From Saksenaea vasiformis B4078 (Eukaryota > Mucoromycota > Mucoromycetes > Mucorales > Saksenaeaceae), in contig JNDT01002384.1 of NCBI GenBank assembly GCA_000697055.1, positions 1 through 64,000 of the forward strand: a DNA stretch of 64,000 nucleotides. The letters are read 5' to 3'. The notes under the pieces were generated by a model that ran no database searches, had not been told where the DNA came from, and saw nothing but the letters and a program-made list of their open reading frames with translations. The stretch's first letter is position 1; each line of letters opens with the position of its first letter. A program made the position numbers and the translations under genes. This document shows, piece after piece, positions 33,461 to 45,580 of the stretch.

Positions 33461-33740
33461 TAGTGTAGTCTTGATCTCTTATTCTGATTCCAGAATAAAC
33501 TCCCCTACACTTCGGTTTCATTGTATTCCTTGTTTTCCACACTTTTATTTCAACCTTTACGACTACACGATACAACACTCCATAAATAGACACGTAAAAT
33601 GCAGTAGCTAACAAGATAGAAGGTTGCATGCGGATCCAACTGCAGACGGGCCTAGTTTCTCCACAGCATAACTTCGCAATGGAATTTTTTTTTTTGGGTA
33701 AGCCGCGACAGGAGAGGTAGAATGACATACAATTTCTTTT

Positions 33741-36082
33741 TTATTGCTGTTGGAATGAAAAACGTGCCAACTGCGGTATGTAAGGGTTATGTCTGCGTAG
33801 GTCGCCAAGATCCATCGACTGCCGGTTCAACTCGTCGATGCTTGCCGATCGCCGACTGTAGGGATGATCAATTGCATAAAGAGCCGATAAACGTTGTGAT
33901 CCATCTGACATATCGGGTGCGGGATGGACGGGCACGGTTGATGCGTACATATCGAACACCGGATCGTGGGCGGGTGGGGTGGGTGGTCGTGCTTGACAGG
34001 CGGCACCGGGGTAAGAAGAGGGGGAGAAGGAGGAGGAGGATATCTTGTGCTCATGTTCGTGTTTCCAGCGACGTCGCCAAAGTGCCATGCGTGGTGGAGG
34101 GAGGCTTTGGTCGTGGAGATGTTCAGCTGCAGTGCCTGTCAGCATAATCACCAGGTTTTTGACAGGGAGGATGAACATGATCAGGAAAATGCAGCAGTGG
34201 AGGATGATTTGGACGCATGCAATGATCTGCTTATCTCGGTCCGGCACATCAAGACCCTTAATAAAGGCGAGGCTCAGGAGAAGGACAAGTAGCCGCAGTG
34301 TGCCAAACACGAGGTAGTAAATGTTGATGGCACGGTCAGCATAGGGCCATTTCAACCAATGCAGGGCGTAAAATAAGATCTCAATGACGATAAGGACAAT
34401 GATCTGCGCAATGCCACTTGCTTGAAATAGACCTGTCATGGCACCGACAAGGATCCGATAAACAACGACGGCGATGAAAAAGTGGAATTGATCTTCCGAG
34501 AAGGTGTTGTATAATGATCCGAAACGTAAGAGCAAGGTGATGTCAGAATAGACAAGGGAAGTAGGTCGGATTCTCAAAAGAAGGATGGCGATATAACCAA
34601 ATAAAAAGAAAAGAGGAAACACCAGGACTAAGGCAGCGACAAGTAAGAGATACCAAGGAGCAGGTAACATGAGTTGATAGAAGCTCGTGGTGAGGAGTGG
34701 TAGATAGAACAACGTTAGTAGACGAATGCCGATGCCTGCGGAAAATGAATGAATGAATGAAACGCGTTTTTCTTTGCGCTCCATGTCTATCTTCTATCTT
34801 TTTCTTTTCTTTACCTAAGGAGAAGTTTATGATTTTTTTGGTCTGGCCTGCAAATCGATAGGGCCAAAGATAGCCCATGAGTTGTTGTGTCAACCAGATC
34901 AAGAGGCAGAGAAATAGACACGCGGCTGTGATAATTAGGAAAAAGACAAAGCAAGTGAGGAAGAGGCCGTTGATGTCGATATCTATTGCATTTGCGAAAT
35001 CCGCCATGCCTGTACCGACGATCTTCACTTCTGGTTCGAGGGTTTTGTTCAGATGGAGCTGATTGGTGGGAGGGAATATGTTCTGAAGCGCGTGGTCTAT
35101 CCATGCTGTGGGGAAGAGTAGGAAACTCCAGGCAAAGTTTGCGGTGAACAAAGCGTAATATTTGGGGTAATCCAAACTTAATTGGCCAAGCGCGACAATG
35201 AACTGTGCGTAGTGTATCACGTCAAAGAAACCGGGCGTTTTTAGTCGTAAAACAGCGGGTAAATTGGCGTAGTTGGAAGTGAATAGGAAGACATCGTGTT
35301 CAGCTTCGGGTAAGGATGCAAAAGAAGCCAAGAAAGAGGTCAAGGCTGCAAAGATGACAAAGGCGATTGGAACGTATAAAAAGATCTGTTTCCAGACTGG
35401 ATGCTGATAGCCGACGGGTTCAACGGTCAAACAAGTCCATGGCTGACGACTACTGTAGACTGAAAAGCGAGCACTGATGTCGGCCAGCGGAAGAGAAGTT
35501 GCTGGTAAATTCACAAGCTTGATTGGGTTATTTTTGTTTGTATAAGCCAAATGAATTTTACACACACAAAAAATAAAAATAAAAAGCCCAATGTAAAAAA
35601 AGGGAAAATTCATGAGATCATTACCGCATTTAATGAGACATTACTCCGAGGTTGAATAGGACAACCGCCACCGACAATGATTCCACTTTCGCAGAAAGGT
35701 TGAGAACGATCCAACACTTTGGAAAATCCGAAAAGTATCTCCGTCCGCGCGGTAGTATAGTCTAAAAAAGAAAACAAAAAAAGAAATTAACGAGCGGTGG
35801 GACAAAGAAGTAGTTTTCTTTTTGCTTACATGTTCCTGTGGTATTCTCGGAGATACTTTCAACTGCTACCTCTGAAGTACCTGAAAGGTTAAAGTTGTAT
35901 GCATTACGAGTAGGGTTGTAATGGCGGTGAATGGTTGCGACATTAAAGTAAGAAGGTGAACAGTAAGTGAAGTTATTATTTTGAGTAATAGTAGTAGTAG
36001 TAGTAGTAGTGTCGCCTGCAAATACAAGTGGGGATAGGACAGTGGCTATTAAAGAAAATGACTTTACTTTCCTACAAATCAT
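33741..36082 (-). CDS. TRP-like membrane channel protein (fungal Pkd2/flavin-carrier type)
   Basis: Exons in minus order are 35830-36082, 35625-35761, 34815-35517 and 33741-34735 (695 aa). A signal-like N-terminus is followed by a Cys-containing extracellular ML-like/TRP_N domain (FTYCSPSYF, SQPFCESG, GGGCPI). Next is the TRP-like membrane region with about nine helices, including PWTCLTVEPVGYQHPVWKQ before the first, and a hydrophilic Pro/His-rich tail. The family includes S. pombe Pkd2 and yeast Flc proteins, linked to calcium entry and cell-wall stress. The ATG at 36082 was chosen as the first in frame with a hydrophobic leader. Confidence 0.76.
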
Positions 36083-36417
36083 TTAGTTGAAAAAAAAAAA
36101 GGAGAAAAGGGGGAGGAGAAAAACCGCCTTCTTTCCTCTTTCCTTCCTAGAGCTCAGGTTGCACACATAACACAAACACACACAAAAACACACATATGGA
36201 GATATGGTTGAAAAGCAGAAAACCGTAGAATGCCATTCATTCCCCCCACCCCTTGAAAACAATATATGATGACTAGTTCCTTTTTTTTTTTTTTACCTTT
36301 GACAGGAACCCTTCCGCTGTCATTTCCGGTTGCCCGATCTATAAGTCTGGGAACCCTTTTGAATAATGCTTCTCCAAATAGAGAAAGACGTTCTGAATTT
36401 TAAAACACAGTTCTTCT

Positions 36418-36462
<45 letters not shown>

Positions 36463-37039
36463 ATTTTTCCCACCGTTCGTTATAGTAACTAAGCCTTTAT
36501 GTTCAAAATAAGAAAAAGAAGATTATATAAGTATAGGGAAAGTAAAAATAAAATAAAATAAAAGAAGAAGTTGTGTAAGAAGAAGAGATAAGGACCCGAT
36601 CAAGGGTAACAAGCATTATCATGTTCCCCATTATGGTAGTTGTCATTGTGCTTATTAGCTGGTATACCTTTTTACTCCTAAGGGAAAAAGGAAAAAGAAA
36701 AACATTTAAACTCACGTAAGCAGCGTAACAATGCAATGGGGTATATTTCTTTTCTTTTCTTTCTTTTACATAAGCACTTTCTTTTTGGGTAAATTGAGAT
36801 ATTGCTCCGTTTGGCTATCATCATTGCCCGTTATTTTTAAGTTTAGCCGTGAACGAGTTCTATTTCACCCAGCTAACAAGAAAAACATGAAAAAAATCAG
36901 CCCATATTTTCACACTCAAATTCTTAACCCGCGCACCAAGCACAAGCTTTTTCTTTTTGTAGTGATCGATTCCAGAACCCATCGCCCCTTTCCTTTTCTT
37001 TCCCATAAAAATATCATACGATAAGAAAAAAAAATTACA
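36083..37039. other. divergent promoter region with microsatellite
   Basis: 0.96 kb between the TRP-like gene and SREBP. It contains a (CT)n tract at about 36422-36448, CA-rich stretches, and T-runs. A 77-aa minus frame (36503-36736) is phenylalanine/leucine-rich noise. No gene is seen. Confidence 0.4.
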
Positions 37040-38741
37040 ATGGATGCATTTCCATCGATTTCAAGCAATATGTTTGCTTTTGATGGTACTGTAAATAACG
37101 AAGACGATGCTTACGTAGCTCTTTCGCAATTCGACCTTCAATTGCAACAACAAGCTCAAGTATCATTGCAACAAGGTGCTGGCATCGCTGCTTGGCAAGA
37201 TTTTGACAAGTATTTGCCTATCGACTGCAATCCATTCCTATTACCTCCATCCAATGTACAATCATCACCAAATCCCACACAGTCCATGTTTATGGACGAC
37301 CAATTGTTTCCTCTCCAACAGAACATGACTTATGATCAACTCGCTGATTTGGTGGGCACAAGTCAACTGATTTCTGCAAAACCTCCTCCTCCTCCTCCTC
37401 CTCAAAGCTCATCCGATCAGTCCGTCACTCCCATTGTTCCTTCGTAGTGGGACGCTGTCCCCCCCCCGCCGCAGTCGTCAGCAACTGTCATTAAACAAGA
37501 ACCGGATACAACAAATAATAATAATAATAATAACATGATGACTTTTGATGCATCCATACCAAGTCTGATGACAACAACAACAACAACAAACCATCTCGAA
37601 GTGACGAATAACAACAACAACAATGAAATTCAACAAGACGATGTTATTATTACTGGGAATAATAATAGTAACCATCCTATCTCTCCTCAGGTGCAACCTT
37701 CAACTACTCCTTCGCCCGCCATTTCGGTGACTTCCCCCCCGGAATGCATGGGTCAAATGAATTGGAACACAACACCAGCATCATTTTCTGATACCCAGGG
37801 TAACACCTATCTCGTTGACAATGAACAAATTAAGTACTAAAAATTTTATATTATTAAATCATATATATAGAGAAGGTCCCCATCCATCGCCTAAAAAGTC
37901 CTGCAAGTCCAACCACCAGTAGTGTGTCGCAGAATACCAATGGGCCACCTCCTGTGAACCGGCAACAGAAAAAAACAGCGCACAATGCCATTGAACGCCG
38001 ATATCGTAATAATATCAACGACCGCATTGCAGAACTGAAAAATGCTGTGCCTGCCTTATTACATGCTAAACTAAAGGATTCTCGGACGGGAAAACGGAAC
38101 CATCGATCCATGGAAGACGATGATGAAGAAGGCGAAGATGGCGAAGAATACCTAGACGGTGTAGCAGTTGCCACCAAGCTGAACAAGGCCACCATCCTGC
38201 GTAAAGCGACGGAGTACATTACGCATTTGAAAAAAACAGGAGACGACATGCGGCGTGAGAACCTGACACTGCAACATTTACTTGGCCAACTTCCCGGTGG
38301 TCAAGAAGTCCTTGTACGCTACAGAATGCAAAAAATGCAACGTGAACAAGAATTGCACCGTCAAATGATGATGGAACGTCAAATGCAAAAGCAACAACAA
38401 CAACAACGAAAAGCTGCCAACCGAAAAAGGGCACGTCATGTTGCGCACGAAGCACACGCAGATCCATACGAGTCTTCAAGCTCCGCGAGTTCGGACCCAG
38501 TAACTCCACCTGCTATGACGAACCGGGTCTTCATGGCCATCTTTATGTGTCTCACTTTCTTCTCCACATCCCCCCTCACAAGTGGCTCCAATTCAACCGA
38601 ACAGTACCAAAACCATCGCCATCTATCACGCTCTTCAAGCGCCGACACAAGTGGCGCCACTTTTACCCCAACAAATGCCTACGCCACCAAAGAAGGAGGA
38701 GGTTTCTTCAGCTCATGGCTACCTATGGATGACGGATGGTA

Positions 38742-38784
<43 letters not shown>

Positions 38785-40728
38785 GGGCTTTTTTCTTCAT
38801 CTTACTGAAAAAACAATGAAATTTTTTTAAAGGGCTATGCTGCGGACACTTGTGTTTGTTATTTGCATTGGTCAGCTTGTTCTGCCTGGCATCAAATCGT
38901 GGATTTTCGGTAAATCGCTCAAAGTGAGACGTGTTTCCCGGTCAAAACGTTTGGTCATGCGCAAACGCCGAATGCCTGTTAAGGCTTACGTTCCTGTACC
39001 TTCTCATCTGTTGACACCTGGCGATCAAAAATGCATGCAGATTTACGATATTTTGATAAACTCACTCGAACAGAATGACGACGCACCGCCTCATGGCACA
39101 CTTGCCTGTTTCTTTCCACTCCTTAAAGAAACCATCCGTCTTGTGTCGCGTCATCTCTTTGGTTATGAACTTTTCTATGAAGAACCCTCGCTCAGCCCTC
39201 AAGAAGAATGGGGCCGTGCTTGCAAATGGATCAAGCTCAACGAAATTGAATGTCTCGGTGGTAAGTACGCCAACATTTTTTTAAGGAGATATAAAAGTTG
39301 GTCTGACGTTACTCTTTAGGTAACCCCGAGTCCACGCGGTTGACGATGCTTTATTCCTGTTTTCGAATGATCAATATGATCGAAACATTGGATAGTGAAG
39401 AATACGACCATATCAGTCGATCACGTGCACGTGTCTATGCAACGGCTGCAATGCAGTTGGCTATGTTGATTCCAAAACGCTCCTTTGCCAACAAATTGGC
39501 TAGCTATTTCTGGCGACTTGCTGTGTATGAAGCCAATGTCGAAGATAGCAGCAATGAAGAAAGCATATCATGGATGGATTCGCTGATGTGGGACCATGAA
39601 GCGGACGAGGAGAACGACGACGACGATGTCGAAGGAAAAAGCGAGCAGAGCATGCTTTCCTCGCGTGCATGGCATGAAACATTGGAGATCATGAAACGCC
39701 AGACAGCGCTGCAGGATATGTCCACCCAAGGTCTTTCTCTGTCGTTGACAGCCCCTGTACTTGTGCCCGTGGCGCTTCTTTCTACCCTTCATATGCTGGA
39801 CAGTCTTCGTGCCGAGTTTGGTCGCCTGATTATCAGTATGACGCAGGACAGTCTGGACGAGCCGATGGAAACGGCCTTTGCGCAGATCCTTGCCATGGCA
39901 AGTCCGCATATGGATGACAATGAAAATAATAATGATGATGAGCAACGTTTGACCTGCTGGTTGGCAGCCGTCGGTGCCACCGCCGAAGCATTGTGGGAAG
40001 GCGATGTAACGGAGGCTGAACAACGACTGAGCATCGTCTTGCAACGTGTCCCACGTTCCTTGGCTGTTGTGGAACCCCCTTCGGGTGATGTGGTTGCCTA
40101 CAAAACCAAGATGAGTGAACTGGACGAACTTGCCAAGAAAAGCATGGTGCATACGCTCTCTGCTGCCGTCCTGATGATGAAGAAGAACAATAGTCCTAAA
40201 GAACAAGAAGCGGGCTGTGCAGAGCTGGTGAAAGCAGAAAAGATCCGCACCACGATCAAGAAACTCCTTGCCAAGGGCAAAGATAATAGCCGTAAAACAA
40301 CAAGACAAGACGACGGTGTGTGGGCCCATGATCAGGGACTCGAAACGGCCGTCATGGCTCTGGCGGAATTCGTGGTGGCGGTGGTGGGTCTGGAAGCATG
40401 GATCCTGGCCATGAAGCTCCCCTCCATGGTCGATGCACGCGACCAGGTCCGTCAAGCAACACTTTCGCTTCGCCGTATGATCACACGTCCTTCGTTGGAG
40501 GGTCTCCGCACGAACCAAATGATGATTGATCGCCTTACGCGTCTGGGACGGTTTGTGGCATGCCAAGAGGACGACATGGGCTCGGCTTGTGACACATCCG
40601 ATTTTGACACCGACGAAGAAACCATGTGGAACGACTCACTTGACGAAGCCGACACCACCGATGGCGGCAATGACATGTGGAATAGAAGAACCGAAAAAGC
40701 ACTCGATATCTTACATGGTGTCGCATAA
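37040..40728 (+). CDS. SREB family bHLH membrane-tethered transcription factor
   Basis: Exons run from 37040, then 37475-37799, 37871-38738, 38833-39260 and 39320-40728. The first junction is uncertain: an in-frame TAG (37445) and a C9 run must be removed, and phase-0 donors such as GTGGGC in about 37350-37353 are possible. The bHLH has ERRYRNNINDRI, whose Tyr is diagnostic of SREBPs, followed by an interrupted loop and helix 2 (NKATILRKATEYITHLKK). Next come a leucine-rich stretch, helix TM1 (RVFMAIFMCLTFFST), a Ser-rich lumenal loop, TM2 (TLVFVICIGQLVLPG) and a long helical C-terminal domain, the part that binds Scap in other species. Role: sterol- or oxygen-responsive transcription after proteolytic release from the ER. 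The N-terminal region is Gln/Asn/Pro-rich with a sumoylation-like IKQEP. Confidence 0.86.
38745..38781 (+). repeat. A37 homopolymer in an SREBP intron
   Basis: Thirty-seven consecutive A residues follow the GTAAGC donor of the intron 38739-38832, which separates the two membrane-helix exons. Its length may be unreliable in the assembly. Confidence 0.85.
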
Positions 40729-40871
40729 TCTCACCACTCATTTTTTTTTCTCCTCCAACTTCCCCATATATACTGTACTTCAACTTTTCTTTTTTTTACT
40801 TTTTTCCTTTCTTTCTTTCTTTCTTTGCTCTCTCACCATCTAACTTTAACAACACATACTCTTTCTCTCTT

Positions 40872-40916
<45 letters not shown>

Positions 40917-41215
40917 TTTGCAGGATAGTTTCTTTCTTTTTTTTTTGCATATCATTTTGAATTGTATCATCAAAAATTTCTTAAACAACACACATATCAA
41001 ATGGTTCTATCTCTCTGTCTTCTCAAAAGAAAAAAACATAATTAAACATGGCAAAAAAAAAAAAACCGGGGCTACGATACGACGTTGGCCCCCTTGTTTC
41101 CCCTTTTTTTTTTTGGGCGTTACTGCTCATGGGCACCGGGCATTTGATAGGAAGGAAAAGAAAGAAAAAAGAAAAATAGATGGACTTTTTTTTTTGGTTT
41201 TAATTAGGTATAGTT
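40729..41215. other. convergent 3' region with (CT)n tract
   Basis: This lies between the SREBP and kinase 3' ends. It is T-rich and contains a (CT)n microsatellite at about 40874-40912 and several A/T homopolymers. Presumably both 3' UTRs. Confidence 0.5.
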
Positions 41216-44084
41216 TCAATGACAAGCGACGGCGGGAGATCCCAGCAAGTCGAACAGTTTTTGTGATAAAAAGGTACAAACGGTAGAATGACCAAGATTA
41301 AGCGGTCGGATATCAACGGTACATGTGCCTGTGTGATTGGTGGGTAGAATTTCGACAATGAAACGGACCTCCTCCCCAGCATCCGTGGTGGGATCGCCAT
41401 AGATAGGCGCAATGACCTTTTTGGATGAAGCAAAGGGATAGATTTTGAGGTGCTGGGTAGGGGTGGTTGCCGTGGTAGGCGTAACACAGCAACAACTACT
41501 GCTCGTGGTACTACTACACGTACTATTATTACTGCTACTATTGTTGTTGTTGTTGTTGTTGTTGTTGCTGTTTTCGTTATTTTTCTTCGTTGTTGTTGTG
41601 GTCAGGGCCCGAGCACCGCGACGGGTACACACGATTTGATTTGGCGACGGTTGATCTTCATCCATGTCAATACCAAGTCCTGCCAATGTATGTCGAATCT
41701 GTCGCATCAGATCTTCTGGTGAAGTGGTATACAGTGTCAGATTGGTTGTGGTTGTGGTTGTTTCTGTTTCAGTTGTCTCTGGTACCGTTTCCGACGGTGT
41801 CGACGACGACGATGACGGTCGTGCTACCGTTTCACAAACATCGTGTTGTTGGTCTTCATCTTCCTCCCCCTTCTCCTTCTGCTGAACAATCGCTTCGGGT
41901 TCTTCTGTGAATTTGGGTGTTTTGGTCTTTGGCCAAGAAAGCAAAGGACGATGATGCGACGTGGGTGTCGTGGGTGTTTGTTGTTTTCCGTCTTGTTTGT
42001 GAGAATTTCTTCTGGACAGACTGAAACTGCGACGAAGAACCGAAGTAACACTGCGACGGAAGGAAGAAGAAGACGAAGACGAGGCTGTAGGCGATCGGGA
42101 TTCCACCCTCTTTTTTTCCCTTGTTCGGTTTGCCCGAGGAGAGCACATGTTATGCAAACCAATGACAAACTTTGATCCCAACGATCGTGGTTTTTGAGGA
42201 ATCGTGACACGCAATGGCGCTGTGTTCAAAGCAGGACGCTGCTGTCTTTTCTGCTGCTCCCTTGAAGCTGCTTCTTCTGCTTCTTGCTGTTGTTGTTGTT
42301 GTTGTTGTTGTACTTGGTGTTCCCTGCACACAGTAGATTGCTGCTGTTCTTCTTGGTGGTGTTCCTTGCACACAAAGTGCTGCTGTTGTTGTTCTTCTTC
42401 TTCTTCGTGACACATTGGGTCCACTTGGATCACATGGATCACTTCTTCTTCTTCTTCATGATGGTCTGGAAGTTTCTCCGTTTCCATGGCAATCTTCTCT
42501 TCTTCTGGCTGAGGTAATGGTATATCTGTTTCTTGGTGTTGAACAAAATCGATGGATTGTGGTGTAGAGTACCGACGCGAGGCGTCTGCGGTTCTAACAC
42601 TGCGGCTTGTGGATAATGTACGGAGACCCGGCCGTGGCCGCAAAGTGGGAGATACATCTTCAGAAGGATGATGATGGTGAGGATGACTGTGATTGTGATT
42701 GGACTGCTGCTGCTCTTCTTCTTCTTCTGGAACAGGTTTCAAACGAAGATCATCCTCCTGGTAGCAGGCGGGTTCATCAGAAGACGAAGAGGAAGAGGAG
42801 CAGTAAGAGGTGCAGGGAGAGGAGGGAACGACGATCTCTGTAAAAGAGGTCGACGGGGCAAGGCAACTGATGATTTCCTTTGCTTCTTCCTCCACTGTTT
42901 CGGATGACTTATCGAACAGATCACGGTACTCGGCCAACCACGGATGGGCAATGACAGTGGCAAGCGTAGCTCGTTTTTCTGGATCGGGCACAAGCATCTG
43001 GTTGATCAGGTGTTGCGCTTCTGCCGTGACATGGGCAGGGAATTGAGGGGAGGTAGACAGAATATACTTGTACAAAAGATGGACATCATCGCTGTTTGGA
43101 TTATCCGGGTCATCGTCAAAGGGGAGATAACCGCACAGCATGGAATAAAGAATGACACCACAGGACCAGATATCAACACCTGTGCCGACATACAGGCCAG
43201 GATTGACCACCAGCTCCGGCGCTGCGTAACATGGCGAACCACAGGAGGTGGCCATCAAATCAGCCGAGTGTGTAAAATCATTTGCGAAACCAAAATCGGT
43301 TACAATCACATTGTGGTCGGCGTCCAGAAGCAGGTTTTCCTATGTTTTCCCAACCTTATTGATCGCATCTCAATAATTCATCTCAGGCCGGGGGCACTAT
43401 TTACCAGTTTCAAATCTCGATGGACGACTTTTTTGTCATGCATGTACTGCACGCTACTGATAACTTGGGCAAATAACCGGCGCGCGTCGGCTTCTGGGAG
43501 ACATCGTTGGGCTAAAATGTACTCAAACAGCTCGCCTCCTACATATGAAAAAAATAAATCAATTTGTTTTTTATTATTGGATAGCCTAAAATAAGCCGAT
43601 TTGCTTTATCTTTCTTACCTGATGCATATTCCAAAATCATGCCGATGTACTTCTCTGTTTTAATGACCTGAAGCAATTTGACAATGTACGGATGTCGCAA
43701 CGTCTATGCTTTCTGACTCAGTACATCATCATCATAATAAGAAGGGGGAACAACCCTTAACAAACTTACACTTAAAATGTCAATTTCGCGCTCTACTTTA
43801 TCCATTCGAGATGCCGTTTCGACATTACATCTTTTGATAAGTTTGACAGCGACCTTTTTGATTAAAGTTAGTATGACGATAAAAAAAATCTCTTTAGAGT
43901 TTACCTGTTGACCAGTTTCCGTATGTCTTCCAAGTTTGACTTTACCGAATTCCCCCATTCCCAGCGTGTCCAGCAGCTCATAATCACCCAATTTGCGTTT
44001 TGAAGCAGTTTGGGTGGATGGAAGATCCACCAGATCCTTGGGTGATGAGGATAGTGGTAATGCAGTAGCTACTACGCTGGCCAT
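41216..44084 (-). CDS. Ser/Thr protein kinase, Kin4/CAMKL-like
   Basis: Exons in minus order are 43905-44084, 43770-43853, 43619-43703, 43405-43538 and 41216-43339 (868 aa). The glycine loop is LGMGEFGKVKLG, followed by VAVK (K64), HRDLKLEN (D158) and DFG (D176). The activation loop reads FANDFTHSADLMATSCGSPCYAAPE. This loop is closest to Kin4/Frk1, whose activation threonine lies in the same TSCGSP context (T192 here). The long C-terminal part is Gln/Glu/His-rich, then basic and Ser-rich, and ends with a beta-rich segment (VRFIVEILPTNHTG to LFDLLGSP) that could be a divergent KA1-like domain. Kin4 acts in the spindle-position checkpoint in yeast; its role here is inference. Many triplet runs encode Q/N/S repeats. 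Confidence 0.82.
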
Positions 44085-45580
44085 TTGTCAATAAGAAAAA
44101 AAAATAAGGATAATAACAAAAAAGAGTAATTATATGGGAATTGAGAGTAAAGAAAAAAAGGGGAGGGAAGAGAGAGAGGGATGATGGGAAAAAAACGAAA
44201 AATATAAAAGCAAGGAGATCGCCATGTCCTTTTTTTTTTTTTTTTTTGCCGGTACGTTAGAAGAAAAAAAAACCTTAATTTGAAAGGCACCATAATCACT
44301 GAGTCATTATAAAATGTATATATCTATTAATATGTCCGAAATAACGGTCTGTGCCAACTTCTATTCAACGGTCTTTATCGAAAAGAAGGAAGGTGTGACG
44401 GATAAAATGAACTTGAGAAAAAAAGGACATGTGCACAACGACGCACTACCATCACTACCGATTCATAAGTAACTAATAACTACTTCTTAATTCAATTCCC
44501 GATCGACGAAGATCAGAAATAGATGAAATGTTTATCATAGCAACCATAAGATAGATAGGTAGGTAGATAGAAAGAGAAAGAGGAGTCTAAATGTAATGGG
44601 AGTAAGTGCATTTTGCTTCTTTGGTCGGAATGCGTGTCCGAAACGTTGAGGATCATTGTTACTTTTTTTTTCTTTTTCACATTCATCCTATTTTCGCCTT
44701 CTCCTTGTTTTGCGTCCTTAAAACCCCCTTTGTTTTCTTTTAGTCTCTTTTTTTTCTTTTTTGTTGATTTTTTTTTTATCCTTTTCATCATTGGCCTTTT
44801 TTCTTTACTCCTTGACCCTACATGTTGTTGTTGTTTTTGTTGCTAGTGGGCGTCATCTAGTCATCCACCTCAACGAATCTAAAAAAAGAAGAAGAAGAAA
44901 TGGGAACGAGACGCGTCAAGGTTGAATGCAACTTATTCCAAGATGAACTGCATCAGATGTCCTTAACTTAAGGAGCCACCAAGAAAACGTACCCATTTTC
45001 TTTTTTGTTGCGTGGCATGCCATTCTTTTATAGACAAGTCCAAACACAGAAGCATCTATCGCGTGATGCAGAACATTTGAGTACGGATGATTTCGATTTC
45101 TATTGAAACAACGTTGCATTACATATCACATGAAAAGGATCGAGTATTAAAGAAGTTGTTAGTTGTTGTTGTTGTTTTTCTTTTTTTTTCTTTTTTTGTT
45201 CCGCTTCGGATCGTCGGCGATTTCCCGGTAACACAGTCGGGGGAGGATCACTTGTAGAACAGCAATGAAAAGGAATTATGTGTAACGATGTTACAAAGAA
45301 CGCCCTGTAGAACGCACAGGTAAAGAAAGAGATATAGAGATAGATAGAGACGGACAAGTAATAAAGATGGTAACAAAAAGGAGAAAGAGAGGGGGTGTGT
45401 GTGTTTTGGGGGGTTGAGGTTAGATCAAGGGTGATGAGGAGAAAAAAAAAAGATCGAGAAGGGTGAGGATGAGGAAGGAAGGAAGGAACCGGGGGGGGAG
45501 AGAGAGAGATATAGAGGAATGATGCGGTTGAGCCAAGCTGGCGCCATTTGCAATGAAACTCCGCCAGGGTCAAAAATCAA
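44085..45580. other. 1.5-kb spacer
   Basis: Kinase promoter and 3' flank of the GH72 gene. Long T/A runs, no supported gene. The minus frame 45100-45573 is low-complexity Ser/Pro/Tyr composition and is probably 3' UTR. Confidence 0.4.

Noticed and set aside
36422..36448. (CT)n tract as a possible regulatory array
   Set aside because: Simple CT microsatellites recur at about 40874-40912 and elsewhere; no specific signal beyond low complexity.
39568..40566. 332-aa open frame on the minus strand
   Set aside because: It lies wholly antisense to the SREBP C-terminal exon, is His/Cys/Arg-rich as reverse translations of such exons are, and has no domain.
41445..42910. Many plus-strand frames rich in Leu, Cys and Val runs
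   Set aside because: They are shadows of the Gln/Asn/Ser triplet repeats of the Kin4-like kinase on the other strand.
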